This document shows positions 43,403 to 54,690 of a stretch of DNA of 64,000 nucleotides, piece by piece (the stretch's first letter is position 1; every line of letters starts with the position of its first letter). Source of the DNA: Romboutsia ilealis (GTDB lineage: Bacteria; Bacillota; Clostridia; Peptostreptococcales; Peptostreptococcaceae); the NCBI RefSeq assembly GCF_900015215.1, contig NZ_LN555523.1, positions 62,001 through 126,000 on the forward strand. The letters are read 5' to 3'. Below the pieces are notes generated by a model, which did not search any database, was not told the DNA's origin, and was given only the letters and a program-made list of their open reading frames with translations. Both the position numbers and the translations under genes were made by a program.

Positions 43403-43672
43403 TTATAATTCCTCCTTAAAAATTTATTAATAAATATAAAATATTGACATATAATTTTTAAAATAATAGCAGCTAGTAATTTAGCAACAGTAACAATTAT
43501 ACACCAAAATGCACCTTTTGTATACATTAAACAAAAGAAGACAAAAACTTCTATATAGAGAAGAATATTTTTATGAATAAAGTGTACAGAGTATAATAGC
43601 CTGAAATATATAAATATTCAGTATAAAATAGACTATTTTTTTCTTAAAAGCTTATTATATTAGGAGGTATTT

Positions 43673-44455
43673 ATGGATAAAAGATTCTTAACACCAGGGG
43701 AAGTAGCAAATGCTACTATAAATTCAGGTATAAAAAAAGCTAACCTAGATACAAATAGTTGTATATGGTTGGGTATACTTGCAGGAATTTTTATAGGCTT
43801 AGGAGGAGTAGGAAACATATTAGCAGCTCAAACACTAAATAATATAGATGCTGGTTTAGCTAGATTAGCTGGAGCTACAGTGTTTCCAGTAGGGCTTATA
43901 TTAGTAGTTGTATGTGGAGCGGAGCTATTTACTGGTAATAACTTAATGACTTTAGCTGCTATGAATAAAAAGATAACACTATCAGAACTTTTTAGGAATT
44001 GGTTACTGGTATATATTGCAAATTTCATAGGTTCAATACTTTTAGCATTAGCAATTTTCTATGCAGGTATATTTACTGGTGATTCAGCAAATAATGCTAT
44101 ATTAATTGCTGAATCAAAAGCATCGCTTACCATTATGCAGGCTCTTATAAGGGGCATATTATGTAATATCATAGTTGTTTTAGCTATATGGATGGCAACA
44201 GCAGCACAAGATATAGTATCAAAATTATTTGCATCTTGGTTTCCGATAATGTTATTTGTGCTATGTGGGTTTGAGCATAGTGTTGCAAATATGTTTTTTA
44301 TTCCAATGGGAATGTTATTAGGTGCGAATGTAACTATAGGTCAATTAATAACTAATTTAGTAGTTGTAACAATAGGAAATATAATAGGTGGTGCTATTTT
44401 AATTCCATGTATATATAATAAAGTATTTATAAAAAATCAGTTAATAAATAAGTAG
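43673..44455 (+). CDS. Second formate/nitrite transporter (FNT) family channel
   Basis: 260 residues, clearly paralogous to the divergent FNT gene. It has VFPVGLILVVVCGAELFTGN, the histidine signature LCGFEHSVANMFFIPMG and six membrane helices. It shares the N-terminal TPGEVANATINSGIKKA with its partner's MPAEIAEYTIEAGVKKA but differs enough to have another substrate or direction. AGGAGG precedes the ATG. A TATAAT at 43592-43597 may be its promoter, though the -35 is unclear. Confidence 0.95.
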   Translation: MDKRFLTPGEVANATINSGIKKANLDTNSCIWLGILAGIFIGLGGVGNILAAQTLNNIDAGLARLAGATVFPVGLILVVVCGAELFTGNNLMTLAAMNKKITLSELFRNWLLVYIANFIGSILLALAIFYAGIFTGDSANNAILIAESKASLTIMQALIRGILCNIIVVLAIWMATAAQDIVSKLFASWFPIMLFVLCGFEHSVANMFFIPMGMLLGANVTIGQLITNLVVVTIGNIIGGAILIPCIYNKVFIKNQLINK

Positions 44456-44489
44456 CATTTAGTAAGTAAATATTTATATTAAAGAAAGT

Positions 44490-44522
44490 AAAGCGTTGAT
44501 ATAGTAATATCAACGCTTTTTT
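44490..44522 (+). terminator. Terminator after the second FNT gene
   Basis: AAAGCGTTGATAT (44490-44502) with ATATCAACGCTTT (44507-44519), loop AGTA, then TTT. Confidence 0.93.
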
Positions 44523-44648
44523 AATACTTTAAAACCTTTATATATTGTTATTTTTTTTTTAATACATTATTATATTAATTATATAAAAATAATATAGTAT
44601 AAATGTGAGCGATAAACTAATAAATACTTTAGTTAGGGAGGAAATTTA

Positions 44649-45563
44649 ATGAATAAGAAATATATATATGAATGTTTGTTAAATATAATAGATGAAGAAG
44701 ATATAAAATTAGATGAGCCTATGAAAAAGCATATTTCTTTTAAAGTAGGAGGACCTGCAGATATATTAGTTAAACCTAGAACAGAAGAGCAAATAGCTAA
44801 AATTATAAAACTTTTAAAAGAAGAAAATGTACCTTATATTGTAATAGGTAACGGATCTAATCTTCTAGTGAAAGATGGTGGAATTAGAGGCGTAGTAATT
44901 GAAATATCAAATAATTTTAATGATTTTAATATAGATGGAAATATAGTAAATATACAATCAGGTGCATTACTTTCGTTCGTAGGAAAGGCTGCGCTAAGAG
45001 CTGAATTAAAAGGATTTGAATTTGCAGCGGGTATACCAGGAACTCTAGGAGGAGCGCTAGCCATGAATGCAGGAGCTTATGGAGGAGAAATGAAGGATAT
45101 AGTTAAATCTGTTAGACTTATGGATACAGATGGAAATATACTTGATTTTACGAATGAACAAATGGAGTTTTGCTATAGAAAAAGTATACTTTCAAGAACA
45201 GATTATATAGTCTTATCTGCTCAAGTAGAGCTAGAAAAAGGAAATTATGATGAAATAAAAGCTACAATGGCTGATTTTACTCAAAGAAGAGTTACAAAGC
45301 AACCTTTAAGTTTACCAAGTGCAGGTAGTACATTTAAAAGACCAGAAGGTCATTTTGCAGCTAAATTAATAGATGATAGTGGATTAAGAGGACTTACATT
45401 AAGAGGTGCACAAGTTTCTGAAAAACATTGTGGATTTGTTGTAAATTTAGGGAATGCTAAAGCTAAGGATATTTTAGATTTAATGTATATAGTTAAAAGT
45501 ACAGTAAAATCAAAGTATGGAATAACTTTAGAGGAAGAAGTCAAAATACTTGGAGAGGATTAA
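44649..45563 (+). CDS. murB: UDP-N-acetylenolpyruvoylglucosamine reductase
   Basis: 304 residues of type II MurB. FAD-binding segments are FKVGGPADIL, GNGSNLLVKDGG and GIPGTLGGALAMNAGAYGGE. The catalytic region includes YRKSIL and PSAGSTFKRP, and the closing E in EEEVKILGE is present. It reduces the enolpyruvyl intermediate to UDP-MurNAc. GGGAGG precedes the ATG. The next gene starts 3 bases later; murB heads the PHP-rapZ-yvcK group. Confidence 0.97.
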   Translation: MNKKYIYECLLNIIDEEDIKLDEPMKKHISFKVGGPADILVKPRTEEQIAKIIKLLKEENVPYIVIGNGSNLLVKDGGIRGVVIEISNNFNDFNIDGNIVNIQSGALLSFVGKAALRAELKGFEFAAGIPGTLGGALAMNAGAYGGEMKDIVKSVRLMDTDGNILDFTNEQMEFCYRKSILSRTDYIVLSAQVELEKGNYDEIKATMADFTQRRVTKQPLSLPSAGSTFKRPEGHFAAKLIDDSGLRGLTLRGAQVSEKHCGFVVNLGNAKAKDILDLMYIVKSTVKSKYGITLEEEVKILGED

Positions 45564-45566
45564 TAA

Positions 45567-46280
45567 ATGCAAATACTAGCAGATTATCATACTCATACTA
45601 AATATAGCCATGGAAAGGGAACTATAGAAGAGAATGTATTAGAGGCCATTTCTAAAGGCATTAAAATAATAGGAATATCTGACCATGGATATAAACATTT
45701 AGCATATGGAATAAAATTAAATGACATTTACAAGATGAGGGAAGAGATAGATAAATTAAATGAAAAATATTCAAACATAGAAATTCTTCTTGGTATGGAA
45801 TGCAATATTTTAGATAGCTATGGAAATATAGACATAAATGATAAAATTATTGAAAATTGTGATTATATTATGGCTGGATATCATTTTGCATCTACACCAA
45901 CATCGTTAAAAAGTATGTTAAATCACTGTAATAATTATATTATAAAAAATGAAATGGCTAAAGATTATAATACTAATGCGATAATAAATGCCATGAAAAA
46001 TAATGACATATTTATAATAACTCATCCTGGAGATAAAGGTGATGTTTATATAGAAGAAATTGCAAAGGTAGCAAAAAATACAGATACAAGACTAGAGATA
46101 AATAGTAGTCATGGTTTTTTGAATAGTAATCAGTTAGTTAAAATAAAAGGTATAGGAAATAAATTTATCATAGGATCAGATGCTCATGTACCTCATAATG
46201 TAGGTAACTTTGATTTAGCTATGAAAATTATAAAAGAAGCAGGTGTTGATTTATCCTTAATAGAAAATATTAAAATATAG
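45567..46280 (+). CDS. PHP-domain phosphoesterase
   Basis: 237 residues consisting of one PHP domain. Metal ligands are seen in DYHTHTKYSHG (7-17), ISDHGYKH (about 38-45), the GMECN motif, ITHPGDKG and the final SDAHVP. The family includes histidinol phosphatase and YcdX-like enzymes; no histidine-pathway gene is nearby, so the substrate is left open. It sits between murB and rapZ, a conserved position in Clostridia. Its start is only weakly marked (GGAGAGGAT ends about 9 bases upstream). Confidence 0.87.
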   Translation: MQILADYHTHTKYSHGKGTIEENVLEAISKGIKIIGISDHGYKHLAYGIKLNDIYKMREEIDKLNEKYSNIEILLGMECNILDSYGNIDINDKIIENCDYIMAGYHFASTPTSLKSMLNHCNNYIIKNEMAKDYNTNAIINAMKNNDIFIITHPGDKGDVYIEEIAKVAKNTDTRLEINSSHGFLNSNQLVKIKGIGNKFIIGSDAHVPHNVGNFDLAMKIIKEAGVDLSLIENIKI

Positions 46281-46298
46281 GTTAAAAGGGGGAATATT

Positions 46299-47156
46299 AT
46301 GAAATTTGTAATTGTAACAGGACTATCAGGTTCAGGAAAAAGTGAAGCAATGAGAGCTTTAGAGGATATGGGTTTTTACTGTGTAGATAACTTGCCTCCT
46401 GCCTTAATAACTAAATTTGCAGAACTATGTTATCAACCTAATTCCAGTATAGATAAAGTTGCTTTAGGTATAGATATAAGAGGAAGAAAGTTCTTTGAAA
46501 AACTTTACGAAAGCTTAGCATATTTAGAAAAGGAAAATTATCAATATGAAATACTTTATCTAGACTGCTCGGATGATGTTTTATTAAAAAGATATAAGAT
46601 GACAAGAAGAAATCATCCATTATCTAACAATATACAAATACCAGAAGGTATAAAAATGGAAAGAAAGATATTGGAGTCTTTAAGAGAAAAGGCAAGTTGT
46701 ATAATAGATACAACAAATATGAAGCCTAAAAATTTAAAAGAGGAAATAGGAAAACTATATTCTATAGGTGATGATAATATTAAATTAATGATATCAGTAG
46801 TATCTTTTGGATTTAAACATGGAATACCATCTGACTGCGATCTAGTATTTGATGTTAGATTCTTACCTAATCCATATTATATTGAAGATTTAAGACCTAA
46901 GACTGGCGACGATCAAGATGTTAGAGATTATGTTATGAACTCTAAAATTAGTGAAGAGTTTTATGCAAAGCTTATTGATATGATACATTTTTTAGTGCCT
47001 CAATATGTTGAGGAAGGAAAGCAACATTTAGTAATAGGAATTGGATGCACAGGAGGAAGACATAGATCAGTTACTATATCAAATCTTATATACGATGATT
47101 TAGTTAACAATGGTTATAGAGTAATTAAAAAACACAGAGACTCTATGTTAAGGTAA
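46299..47156 (+). CDS. rapZ: RNase adapter / nucleotide-binding protein RapZ (YvcJ)
   Basis: 285 residues. N-terminal P-loop GLSGSGKS (8-15) and C-terminal domain with [12 protein letters not shown], both typical of the RapZ/YvcJ family. In enteric bacteria it controls GlmS through small RNA decay; in Firmicutes YvcJ binds nucleotides and affects competence. Its place beside yvcK and whiA is the conserved Gram-positive cluster. AAGGGGG precedes the ATG. Confidence 0.95.
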   Translation: MKFVIVTGLSGSGKSEAMRALEDMGFYCVDNLPPALITKFAELCYQPNSSIDKVALGIDIRGRKFFEKLYESLAYLEKENYQYEILYLDCSDDVLLKRYKMTRRNHPLSNNIQIPEGIKMERKILESLREKASCIIDTTNMKPKNLKEEIGKLYSIGDDNIKLMISVVSFGFKHGIPSDCDLVFDVRFLPNPYYIEDLRPKTGDDQDVRDYVMNSKISEEFYAKLIDMIHFLVPQYVEEGKQHLVIGIGCTGGRHRSVTISNLIYDDLVNNGYRVIKKHRDSMLR

Positions 47157-47169
47157 TATGGAGGAAAAA

Positions 47170-48279
47170 ATGACAAGTATATTTATGGTCATAGGCATTG
47201 CAGGATGGATCGCTTTATTATTATCTATCTACATATATAAGAAAGCGAAGGATGAAAGATTAAAATCAATTACAATAGAAGAGCATGAAAAACTAGAACC
47301 TAAAATAGTAGTTATTGGAGGTGGAACAGGTCAATCTGTTTTCTTGAGAGGACTAAAAAAGAGAACTCGTAATATAACTGCAATTGTTACGGTTGCAGAT
47401 GATGGAGGAGGATCTGGCGCACTTAGAGAAGATTTAGGAATGTTACCTCCTGGAGATATAAGAAACTGTTTATTAGCTTTAGCTAATATAGAACCAACCA
47501 TGAGAGAAGTTATGCAATATAGGTTTACAGACGGCGCTTTAAAGGGTCAAAGCTTTGGAAATTTATTTTTAGCTGCGATGAATGGATTGTACGGAAATTT
47601 TGAAGTTGCATTATATAAAATGAGTCAAATATTTGCTATAACAGGAAAAGTTCTACCAGTAACTTTAAATGATATAAACTTGATAGCAGAATTAAAAAAT
47701 GGGAAAATAGTAAAAGGTGAGTCTAGAATACCTAAAGAGGTTAAGGATGATAAAACTTCTATAGAAAGATTATATTTAGATGAACAAGATGCAGTTCCTT
47801 TAGATGAAGTAATTAACTCTATAGAAAATGCTGATATAATTATTATGGGTCCAGGAAGTTTATATACAAGCATAATACCTAATTTATTAGTAAAGGGAGT
47901 AGTTGATGCAATTGAAAAATCTAAAGCTCCTAAAGTGTATATATGTAATATAATGACTCAACCAGGAGAAACAGATGACCATAATGTTTTAGATCATGTC
48001 AATGCTATAGTAAAGCATACAAATAAAAATATAATAGATTATGTGATATCCAATAATGAAGTTTTGCCTAAAGAAATGATCGATAGATATCAAAAAGATG
48101 GAGCAAAACAAGTTATATTAGATGATAAACAAAGAAAAATATTAAAAGCTATGGGGGCAACAACTATAGAAGAAAATCTAATTGAAATAAAAAATAATTA
48201 TATCAGACACGATGCGGGTCATATTTCAGATATAGTAATTAATTTGGCACTACGTCATGATAATGATAAAGATAAGTAA
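47170..48279 (+). CDS. yvcK: Gluconeogenesis factor YvcK family protein
   Basis: 369 residues. A single N-terminal membrane helix (about 3-23) precedes a YvcK/CofD-like domain with VIGGGTGQSVFLRGLK, VTVADDGGGSGALRED and LPPGDIRNCLLALA. The family binds UDP-sugars and supports cell-wall synthesis during gluconeogenic growth. An ATG at 47158 lies on the ribosome site; the ATG at 47170 follows GGAGG by 4-5 bases. The membrane segment is an extra relative to the Bacillus protein. Confidence 0.92.
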   Translation: MTSIFMVIGIAGWIALLLSIYIYKKAKDERLKSITIEEHEKLEPKIVVIGGGTGQSVFLRGLKKRTRNITAIVTVADDGGGSGALREDLGMLPPGDIRNCLLALANIEPTMREVMQYRFTDGALKGQSFGNLFLAAMNGLYGNFEVALYKMSQIFAITGKVLPVTLNDINLIAELKNGKIVKGESRIPKEVKDDKTSIERLYLDEQDAVPLDEVINSIENADIIIMGPGSLYTSIIPNLLVKGVVDAIEKSKAPKVYICNIMTQPGETDDHNVLDHVNAIVKHTNKNIIDYVISNNEVLPKEMIDRYQKDGAKQVILDDKQRKILKAMGATTIEENLIEIKNNYIRHDAGHISDIVINLALRHDNDKDK

Positions 48280-48344
48280 AAAAGGATTTTAAAGATTTAT
48301 GTAGAAATTCTTATTATTATGTTAGTTTTAAGGAGTGAACATCT

Positions 48345-48770
48345 ATGAGAGAAGAGGTTAGTGCCGGTGGTGTAGTTCTGTTTGGCAATGCTATACTTTT
48401 ACTTAGAAAATTCAATGGAGATTGGGTTTTACCAAAGGGAAAGGTAGAAGAAGGAGAGAATAGACAAGAAGCAGCACTTAGAGAAGTACTGGAAGAAACA
48501 GGAGTAAAAGCGGATATATTAAAATACTTAGGAGAGATTCATTACACATTTAAAGAAAATTGGGATGAAAATAGAGCTGTTCATAAAACAGTTTTTTGGT
48601 ATTTAATGCAAGCAAGAAATATGAATACAGTTCCACAAAAAGAAGAAGGATTCATTGATGCTAAGTTTATACACTTAGATAGAGTTGTTGATTTAGCTAG
48701 ATATGATGACGAAAAAGAAATAATAAAAGTAGCCTTGCAAGAAATAAAAAAAAGGTTAAAAAAGAACTAG
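48345..48770 (+). CDS. Nudix hydrolase
   Basis: 141 residues. A complete Nudix box is present: G-x5-E-x7-REVLEETGV (about residues 37-59). The start SAGGVVLFGNAILL and the later FIDAKFI fit NTP or Ap4A pyrophosphohydrolases (MutT-like or Ap4A hydrolase). The exact substrate is not evident. AAGGAGTG precedes the ATG. whiA follows after 17 bases. Confidence 0.92.
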   Translation: MREEVSAGGVVLFGNAILLLRKFNGDWVLPKGKVEEGENRQEAALREVLEETGVKADILKYLGEIHYTFKENWDENRAVHKTVFWYLMQARNMNTVPQKEEGFIDAKFIHLDRVVDLARYDDEKEIIKVALQEIKKRLKKN

Positions 48771-48787
48771 TAAAATAGGTGATAGAT

Positions 48788-49738
48788 ATGTCTTTTTCAG
48801 CTGAAACTAAAAATGAATTAGCAAGGGTTATATCTAATGATGATTATTGTAATATGACTGAATTAGCTGCAATAGTTAGATTAGCAGGAAGTATACAGAT
48901 TACAGGTTATAGAAAACTGAATTTGAAGATTACTACAGAGTTAAACTCTATAGCAAGAAAAGTATTTAAATTACTTAAACAAAATTTTGGTATAAATACA
49001 ACGATATCTGTAAATAAGAATCAGATGTTAAAACGAAATAATAGTTATGTTCTTATAGTAACAAGTGAAATGGGAGCAGAAAATCTACTAAGAGAGCTTG
49101 GAATATTGGAACCTGGGGACGGATTTTATACTGTAAATAAAGTTCCTGAAAACTTATTACAAAATGAAGAATGTATAAGGGCATTTATAAGAGGTGCATT
49201 TATAGGAGGCGGGTCTATAAGTGATCCTGGAAAAAACTATCATATGGAATTTGTAACCAACAATGAGGATTTTGCTAAATCTTTAAAAGACTTAATAAAT
49301 AAATTAGGATTCAACTGTAAGGTAGTTTCGAGAAAAAATAACTTTGTAGTATATTTAAAAGAAAGTGAACAAATATCAGATTTACTTAGTATAATAGGCG
49401 CGCACAATGCTCTCTTAAGCCTACAAAATACGAAGATAGTAAAGGCCATGAGAAATAATGTAAATCGTATAGTTAATTGTGAAACTGCAAATCTTTCAAA
49501 AACTGTAAATGCATCTGTTAGGCAGATAGAAAATATTAAGCTTATCCAAGATACGATAGGTATAAGTAGTTTGCCAGAAAGTTTACAAGAAATAGCTAGA
49601 ATTAGGTTAGAGTGTGAAGACATGACTTTAAAGGAATTAGGAGAAATGTTAGAACCTCCAATAGGTAAATCTGGAGTTAACCATAGACTAAGGAAAATAG
49701 AAGAGATAGCGAATAATTTAAGAAGTAAGCAAGAATAA
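48788..49738 (+). CDS. whiA: Sporulation/cell-division regulator WhiA
   Basis: 316 residues. N-terminal LAGLIDADG-like domain (start [13 protein letters not shown], then [17 protein letters not shown]) and a C-terminal helix-turn-helix region ([15 protein letters not shown], then [25 protein letters not shown]). WhiA is a DNA-binding regulator conserved in Gram-positives beside rapZ and yvcK. A GTG at 48779 overlaps AGGTGAT; the ATG at 48788 matches the family start. A terminator follows. Confidence 0.96.
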   Translation: MSFSAETKNELARVISNDDYCNMTELAAIVRLAGSIQITGYRKLNLKITTELNSIARKVFKLLKQNFGINTTISVNKNQMLKRNNSYVLIVTSEMGAENLLRELGILEPGDGFYTVNKVPENLLQNEECIRAFIRGAFIGGGSISDPGKNYHMEFVTNNEDFAKSLKDLINKLGFNCKVVSRKNNFVVYLKESEQISDLLSIIGAHNALLSLQNTKIVKAMRNNVNRIVNCETANLSKTVNASVRQIENIKLIQDTIGISSLPESLQEIARIRLECEDMTLKELGEMLEPPIGKSGVNHRLRKIEEIANNLRSKQE

Positions 49739-49740
49739 AT

Positions 49741-49775
49741 AAAAGGGGGATATATTGATATATCTCTCTTTTATT
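49741..49775 (+). terminator. Terminator after whiA
   Basis: AAAAGGGGGATATA (49741-49754) with TATATCTCTCTTTT (49759-49772), loop TTGA, including two G-T pairs, then ATTTT. Confidence 0.87.
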
Positions 49776-49901
49776 TTGAGTAATTAGATATTAAATAACT
49801 AATTTTATACTAAAACTATTTAAATATATGGTAAATAAAATATATTAAAATACTTGATTGATATGTTAATTAAATTTATATTTTATATCAATATGAGATA
49901 T

Positions 49902-49937
49902 TTCATTGATACATCGCTCAAGATAAGCAAATTTTAT
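49902..49937 (+). repeat. Right-half fragment of the GC-richer repeat before dnaE
   Basis: TTCATTGATACATCGCTCAA nearly equals 31681-31700, and AAGCAAATTTTA follows. Only the right end of the repeat remains; it stops 34 bases before the dnaE start. Confidence 0.7.
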
Positions 49938-49971
49938 GGTAAAATTAAAGAATAATCCAGGAGGTGATAGG

Positions 49972-52900
49972 ATGGGTAAAGATTTTGCACATCTTCATGT
50001 TCATACTGAATATAGCTTACTAGATGGTTTTTCCAGGGTAAAAAACCTTATAAGTAGAGCAAAAGAATTAAATATGAGTTCTGTTGCCATAACAGACCAT
50101 GGATGTATGTTTGGTGTAATAGATTTTTATAAAGAAGCGAAAAAACAAGGAATAAAACCAATTATAGGTTGTGAAGTATATACAGCTCCACGTAGTTTAA
50201 GAGATAAAGATCCTAACTATGATAAAAAACAAGGACATTTAATTCTTCTAGCTAAAAATATGAATGGATATAAAAACTTAATTAAAATGGTATCTACTTC
50301 ATATGTAGAAGGATTTTATTATAAGCCGAGGGTAGATATAGATGAACTTAAAAAATATAGTGATGGAATAATAGCATTATCTGCTTGTTTAGCAGGAGAT
50401 ATTTCTCAAGCTTTAATGGATAGGAATTATGACAAGGCTAAGAATATAGCATTACAATATAGAGATATATTTGGAGAAGAAAATTTTTATTTAGAAATAC
50501 AGGATCACGGTTTACCAGAACAAAAGGAAGTTAATGCAGCGTTAGTAAAGTTATCGAAGGAAATAAATATACCTTTAGTTGCTACAAATGATATCCATTA
50601 TGTAAATAAAGAAGATTCTAAAATACATGATGTCTTAATGTGTATACAAATGGGAAAAACGGTGAATGACCCTAATAGAATGAGATTTGGTAGTGATGAA
50701 TTTTATTTGAAATCTAGAGAAGAAATGGAAAGTTTATTCCCATATGCACCAGAAGCTATAGATAATACTGTTAAGATCGCCAAAATGTGTAATATAGAAT
50801 TTGATTTTAATACTATACATCTTCCGCAATATGATGTACCAGAAGGATATACTCCAGATACTTATCTAAGAGAGTTATGTTTTAAAGGTCTTGAAGAAAG
50901 ATATGACAATCCTAGCCAAGAAATTATAGATAGACTTAACTATGAGCTAGGTGTAATTGAGAAGATGGGGTATGTAGAATATTTCTTAATAACTTGGGAT
51001 TTCATAAACTTCTCGAAAGAAAACAATATAATGGTTGGACCTGGAAGGGGTAGTGCGGCAGGTTCTATAGTTTCATACACATTAAAAATAACGGATATAG
51101 ACCCAATAAAGTATTCTCTTCTATTTGAGCGTTTTCTTAATCCTGAACGTGTATCTATGCCAGATATAGATATTGACTTCTGTTATGAAAGAAGAGAAGA
51201 AGTTATAGATTATGTTAAAAGAAAATATGGGGAAGATCATGTTGCTCAGATAATAACGTTTGGAACTATGGGAGCAAAGGCTGCTATAAGAGACGTAGGA
51301 AGAGTTTTAGATATACCATACAATAAAGTTGATAAAATAGCAAAAGAGATACCTTTTGCGCTTGGAATGACCATTGACAAAGCATTAGAAACTAATCCAA
51401 CTTTAAGAGATTTATATCAACAAGATAGAGAAACTAGAGAAGTTATAGATATATCAAAGAGAATAGAAGGAATGCTAAGACATGCATCTACTCATGCAGC
51501 AGGTGTAGTTATATCTAAGAATCCAGTAGACGAATATGTTCCACTTTATAAACATCAAGATGCTATAACAACTCAGTTTACAATGACTACATTAGAAGAA
51601 CTTGGGTTGTTAAAGATGGATTTCTTAGGACTTAGAACGCTTACAGTAATAAGAGATGCACTTAACTTAATAGAAAAGAATCATAATAGAAAAATAGATT
51701 TTTCAAAGATGGATTATGATGACCCAAAGGTATTTGAACTTTTATCTTCGGGAAATACACTAGGTGTATTCCAGTTAGAAAGTGCTGGAATGAGGGTATT
51801 CATGAAACAATTAAAGCCAGATAACTTTGAAGATATAGTAGCGGGAATATCTTTATATAGACCAGGTCCGATGGATTCTATACCAACTTACATTGAAAAT
51901 AAAACTAATCCACAAAATGTAACATATTTACATGAAAAACTAAAACCTATAATGGAAGTTACTTATGGATGTTTAGTTTATCAAGAGCAAGTTATGCAGG
52001 TTGTTAGAGAATTAGGTGGATATACCTATGGACGTAGTGACTTAGTTAGAAGAGCTATGGGTAAGAAAAAGATGGACGTAATGGAAGAAGAAAGAAGATA
52101 CTTTGTTTACGGAAAAGAAGATGAAAATGGAAATATAGAGATAGCTGGATGTATAAGAAATGGAGTACCAGAAGATATAGCTAATAAGATATTTGATGAT
52201 ATGATAGACTTTGCAAAGTATGCGTTTAACAAATCTCATGCTGCAGCATATGGTGTTTTGTCATACCAAACGGCATATTTAAAAGCATATTATCCAGTTG
52301 AATTTATGGCAGCTTTAATAACTAGTGTAATGGGCAATACAGATAAAGTTGTAGAATATATAAGAGAATGTAATGCCTTAGGGATAGAAGTATTAAAGCC
52401 AGATATAAATAAAAGTTTTTCTAAATTCTCAGTTGAAGGAAATAATATAAGATTTGGACTAGCAGCCGTTAAAAATGTTGGTGTAAATATTATAGAAAAT
52501 ATAATTAATGAAAGAAATCTTAATGGGGAATTTGTAGATTTCTCAGATTTAGCCAAAAGATTAGATTCAAAAGATACTAATAAGAGAGTTATAGAAAGTT
52601 TAATTAAATGTGGTGCTTTTGATGGAATAAGTGAAAATAGAGCTAGTTTAATGGCTGGATATGAAAATGTATTAGATAGTATATCAATGGATAGAAAGAA
52701 AAATGTACAAGGTCAAATATCATTATTTGATGCTTTTGGAGATAATGAAGAAAATACGTTACAAGAGACTAATACAATACCTAAATTGCCTGAATATCAA
52801 GAAAGAGAAAAACTTAGTTTAGAAAAAGAAGTTTTAGGGATGTATGTAAGTGGACATCCATTATCAGAATTTAAGGAAATTTTAATTAAGAATACATCAA

Positions 52901-53511
52901 TAGATAATGGGAAATTAAATTCTCTAAAAGATGATGAAGAATCATATTTAAGCCTAGATGAAAGAGATGTAATAATGGGCGGTATGATAGCAAATAAAAC
53001 AATAAAAACTACGAAACGTAATGATATAATGGCATTTTTAGACTTAGAAGATTTATATGGAAACATAGAAGTTATAATATTCCCTCAAACCTTAAAAAAA
53101 TATAATCAAATTTTAAATGAAGATAGCATAATATTTATAAGAGGAGTATTAAATATAAAAGAAGGGGAAGAACCTAAGATAGTAGCAAGAGATATCGTAG
53201 ATATAGATAATGTATATCAACTAAGTAAAGGAATATATAGTTCAAAAAAACATATTAATAGTACAGAAAACCATAGAAAAAACTCGAAAAATGGTTTATA
53301 TTTAAAAGTAGATTCATATAGTAATGTAAAGGTAATGGATAATATATCTAATATATTAAAAAGATATCCAGGAGAAGAAAATATATTTTTATATGTAGAG
53401 GATACTAAAAAATTATATAAATATAATGATTTTAGTGTAACTATTTCTGATGAATTAATTATTGAACTAAATAATATACTTCCAGAAGGAAATATAAAGA
53501 TAAGACAGTAG
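49972..53511 (+). CDS. dnaE: DNA polymerase III subunit alpha (DnaE)
   Basis: 1179 residues. N-terminal PHP domain (HLHVHTEYSLLDG from residue 7), the polymerase catalytic segment GPGRGSAAGSIVSY and PDIDIDFCYERR with the acidic residues, and C-terminal helix-hairpin-helix and OB-fold regions (MAFLDLEDLYGNIEVIIFP). This is the DnaE-type replicative polymerase. In low-GC Gram-positives PolC is usually also present elsewhere. The frame is open from 49936, but the ATG at 49972 follows AGGAGGTGATAGG. Confidence 0.96.
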   Translation: MGKDFAHLHVHTEYSLLDGFSRVKNLISRAKELNMSSVAITDHGCMFGVIDFYKEAKKQGIKPIIGCEVYTAPRSLRDKDPNYDKKQGHLILLAKNMNGYKNLIKMVSTSYVEGFYYKPRVDIDELKKYSDGIIALSACLAGDISQALMDRNYDKAKNIALQYRDIFGEENFYLEIQDHGLPEQKEVNAALVKLSKEINIPLVATNDIHYVNKEDSKIHDVLMCIQMGKTVNDPNRMRFGSDEFYLKSREEMESLFPYAPEAIDNTVKIAKMCNIEFDFNTIHLPQYDVPEGYTPDTYLRELCFKGLEERYDNPSQEIIDRLNYELGVIEKMGYVEYFLITWDFINFSKENNIMVGPGRGSAAGSIVSYTLKITDIDPIKYSLLFERFLNPERVSMPDIDIDFCYERREEVIDYVKRKYGEDHVAQIITFGTMGAKAAIRDVGRVLDIPYNKVDKIAKEIPFALGMTIDKALETNPTLRDLYQQDRETREVIDISKRIEGMLRHASTHAAGVVISKNPVDEYVPLYKHQDAITTQFTMTTLEELGLLKMDFLGLRTLTVIRDALNLIEKNHNRKIDFSKMDYDDPKVFELLSSGNTLGVFQLESAGMRVFMKQLKPDNFEDIVAGISLYRPGPMDSIPTYIENKTNPQNVTYLHEKLKPIMEVTYGCLVYQEQVMQVVRELGGYTYGRSDLVRRAMGKKKMDVMEEERRYFVYGKEDENGNIEIAGCIRNGVPEDIANKIFDDMIDFAKYAFNKSHAAAYGVLSYQTAYLKAYYPVEFMAALITSVMGNTDKVVEYIRECNALGIEVLKPDINKSFSKFSVEGNNIRFGLAAVKNVGVNIIENIINERNLNGEFVDFSDLAKRLDSKDTNKRVIESLIKCGAFDGISENRASLMAGYENVLDSISMDRKKNVQGQISLFDAFGDNEENTLQETNTIPKLPEYQEREKLSLEKEVLGMYVSGHPLSEFKEILIKNTSIDNGKLNSLKDDEESYLSLDERDVIMGGMIANKTIKTTKRNDIMAFLDLEDLYGNIEVIIFPQTLKKYNQILNEDSIIFIRGVLNIKEGEEPKIVARDIVDIDNVYQLSKGIYSSKKHINSTENHRKNSKNGLYLKVDSYSNVKVMDNISNILKRYPGEENIFLYVEDTKKLYKYNDFSVTISDELIIELNNILPEGNIKIRQ

Positions 53512-53601
53512 TAATGAAATAGAAAATTAGGATATTAAAATAAAAATTTTATTATATAATAAATATGAAAAAAATGTAAAAATTATGATATAATATTATA
53601 A

Positions 53602-54672
<1,071 letters not shown>

Positions 54673-54690
54673 TTTAGGAGGAATATATAT

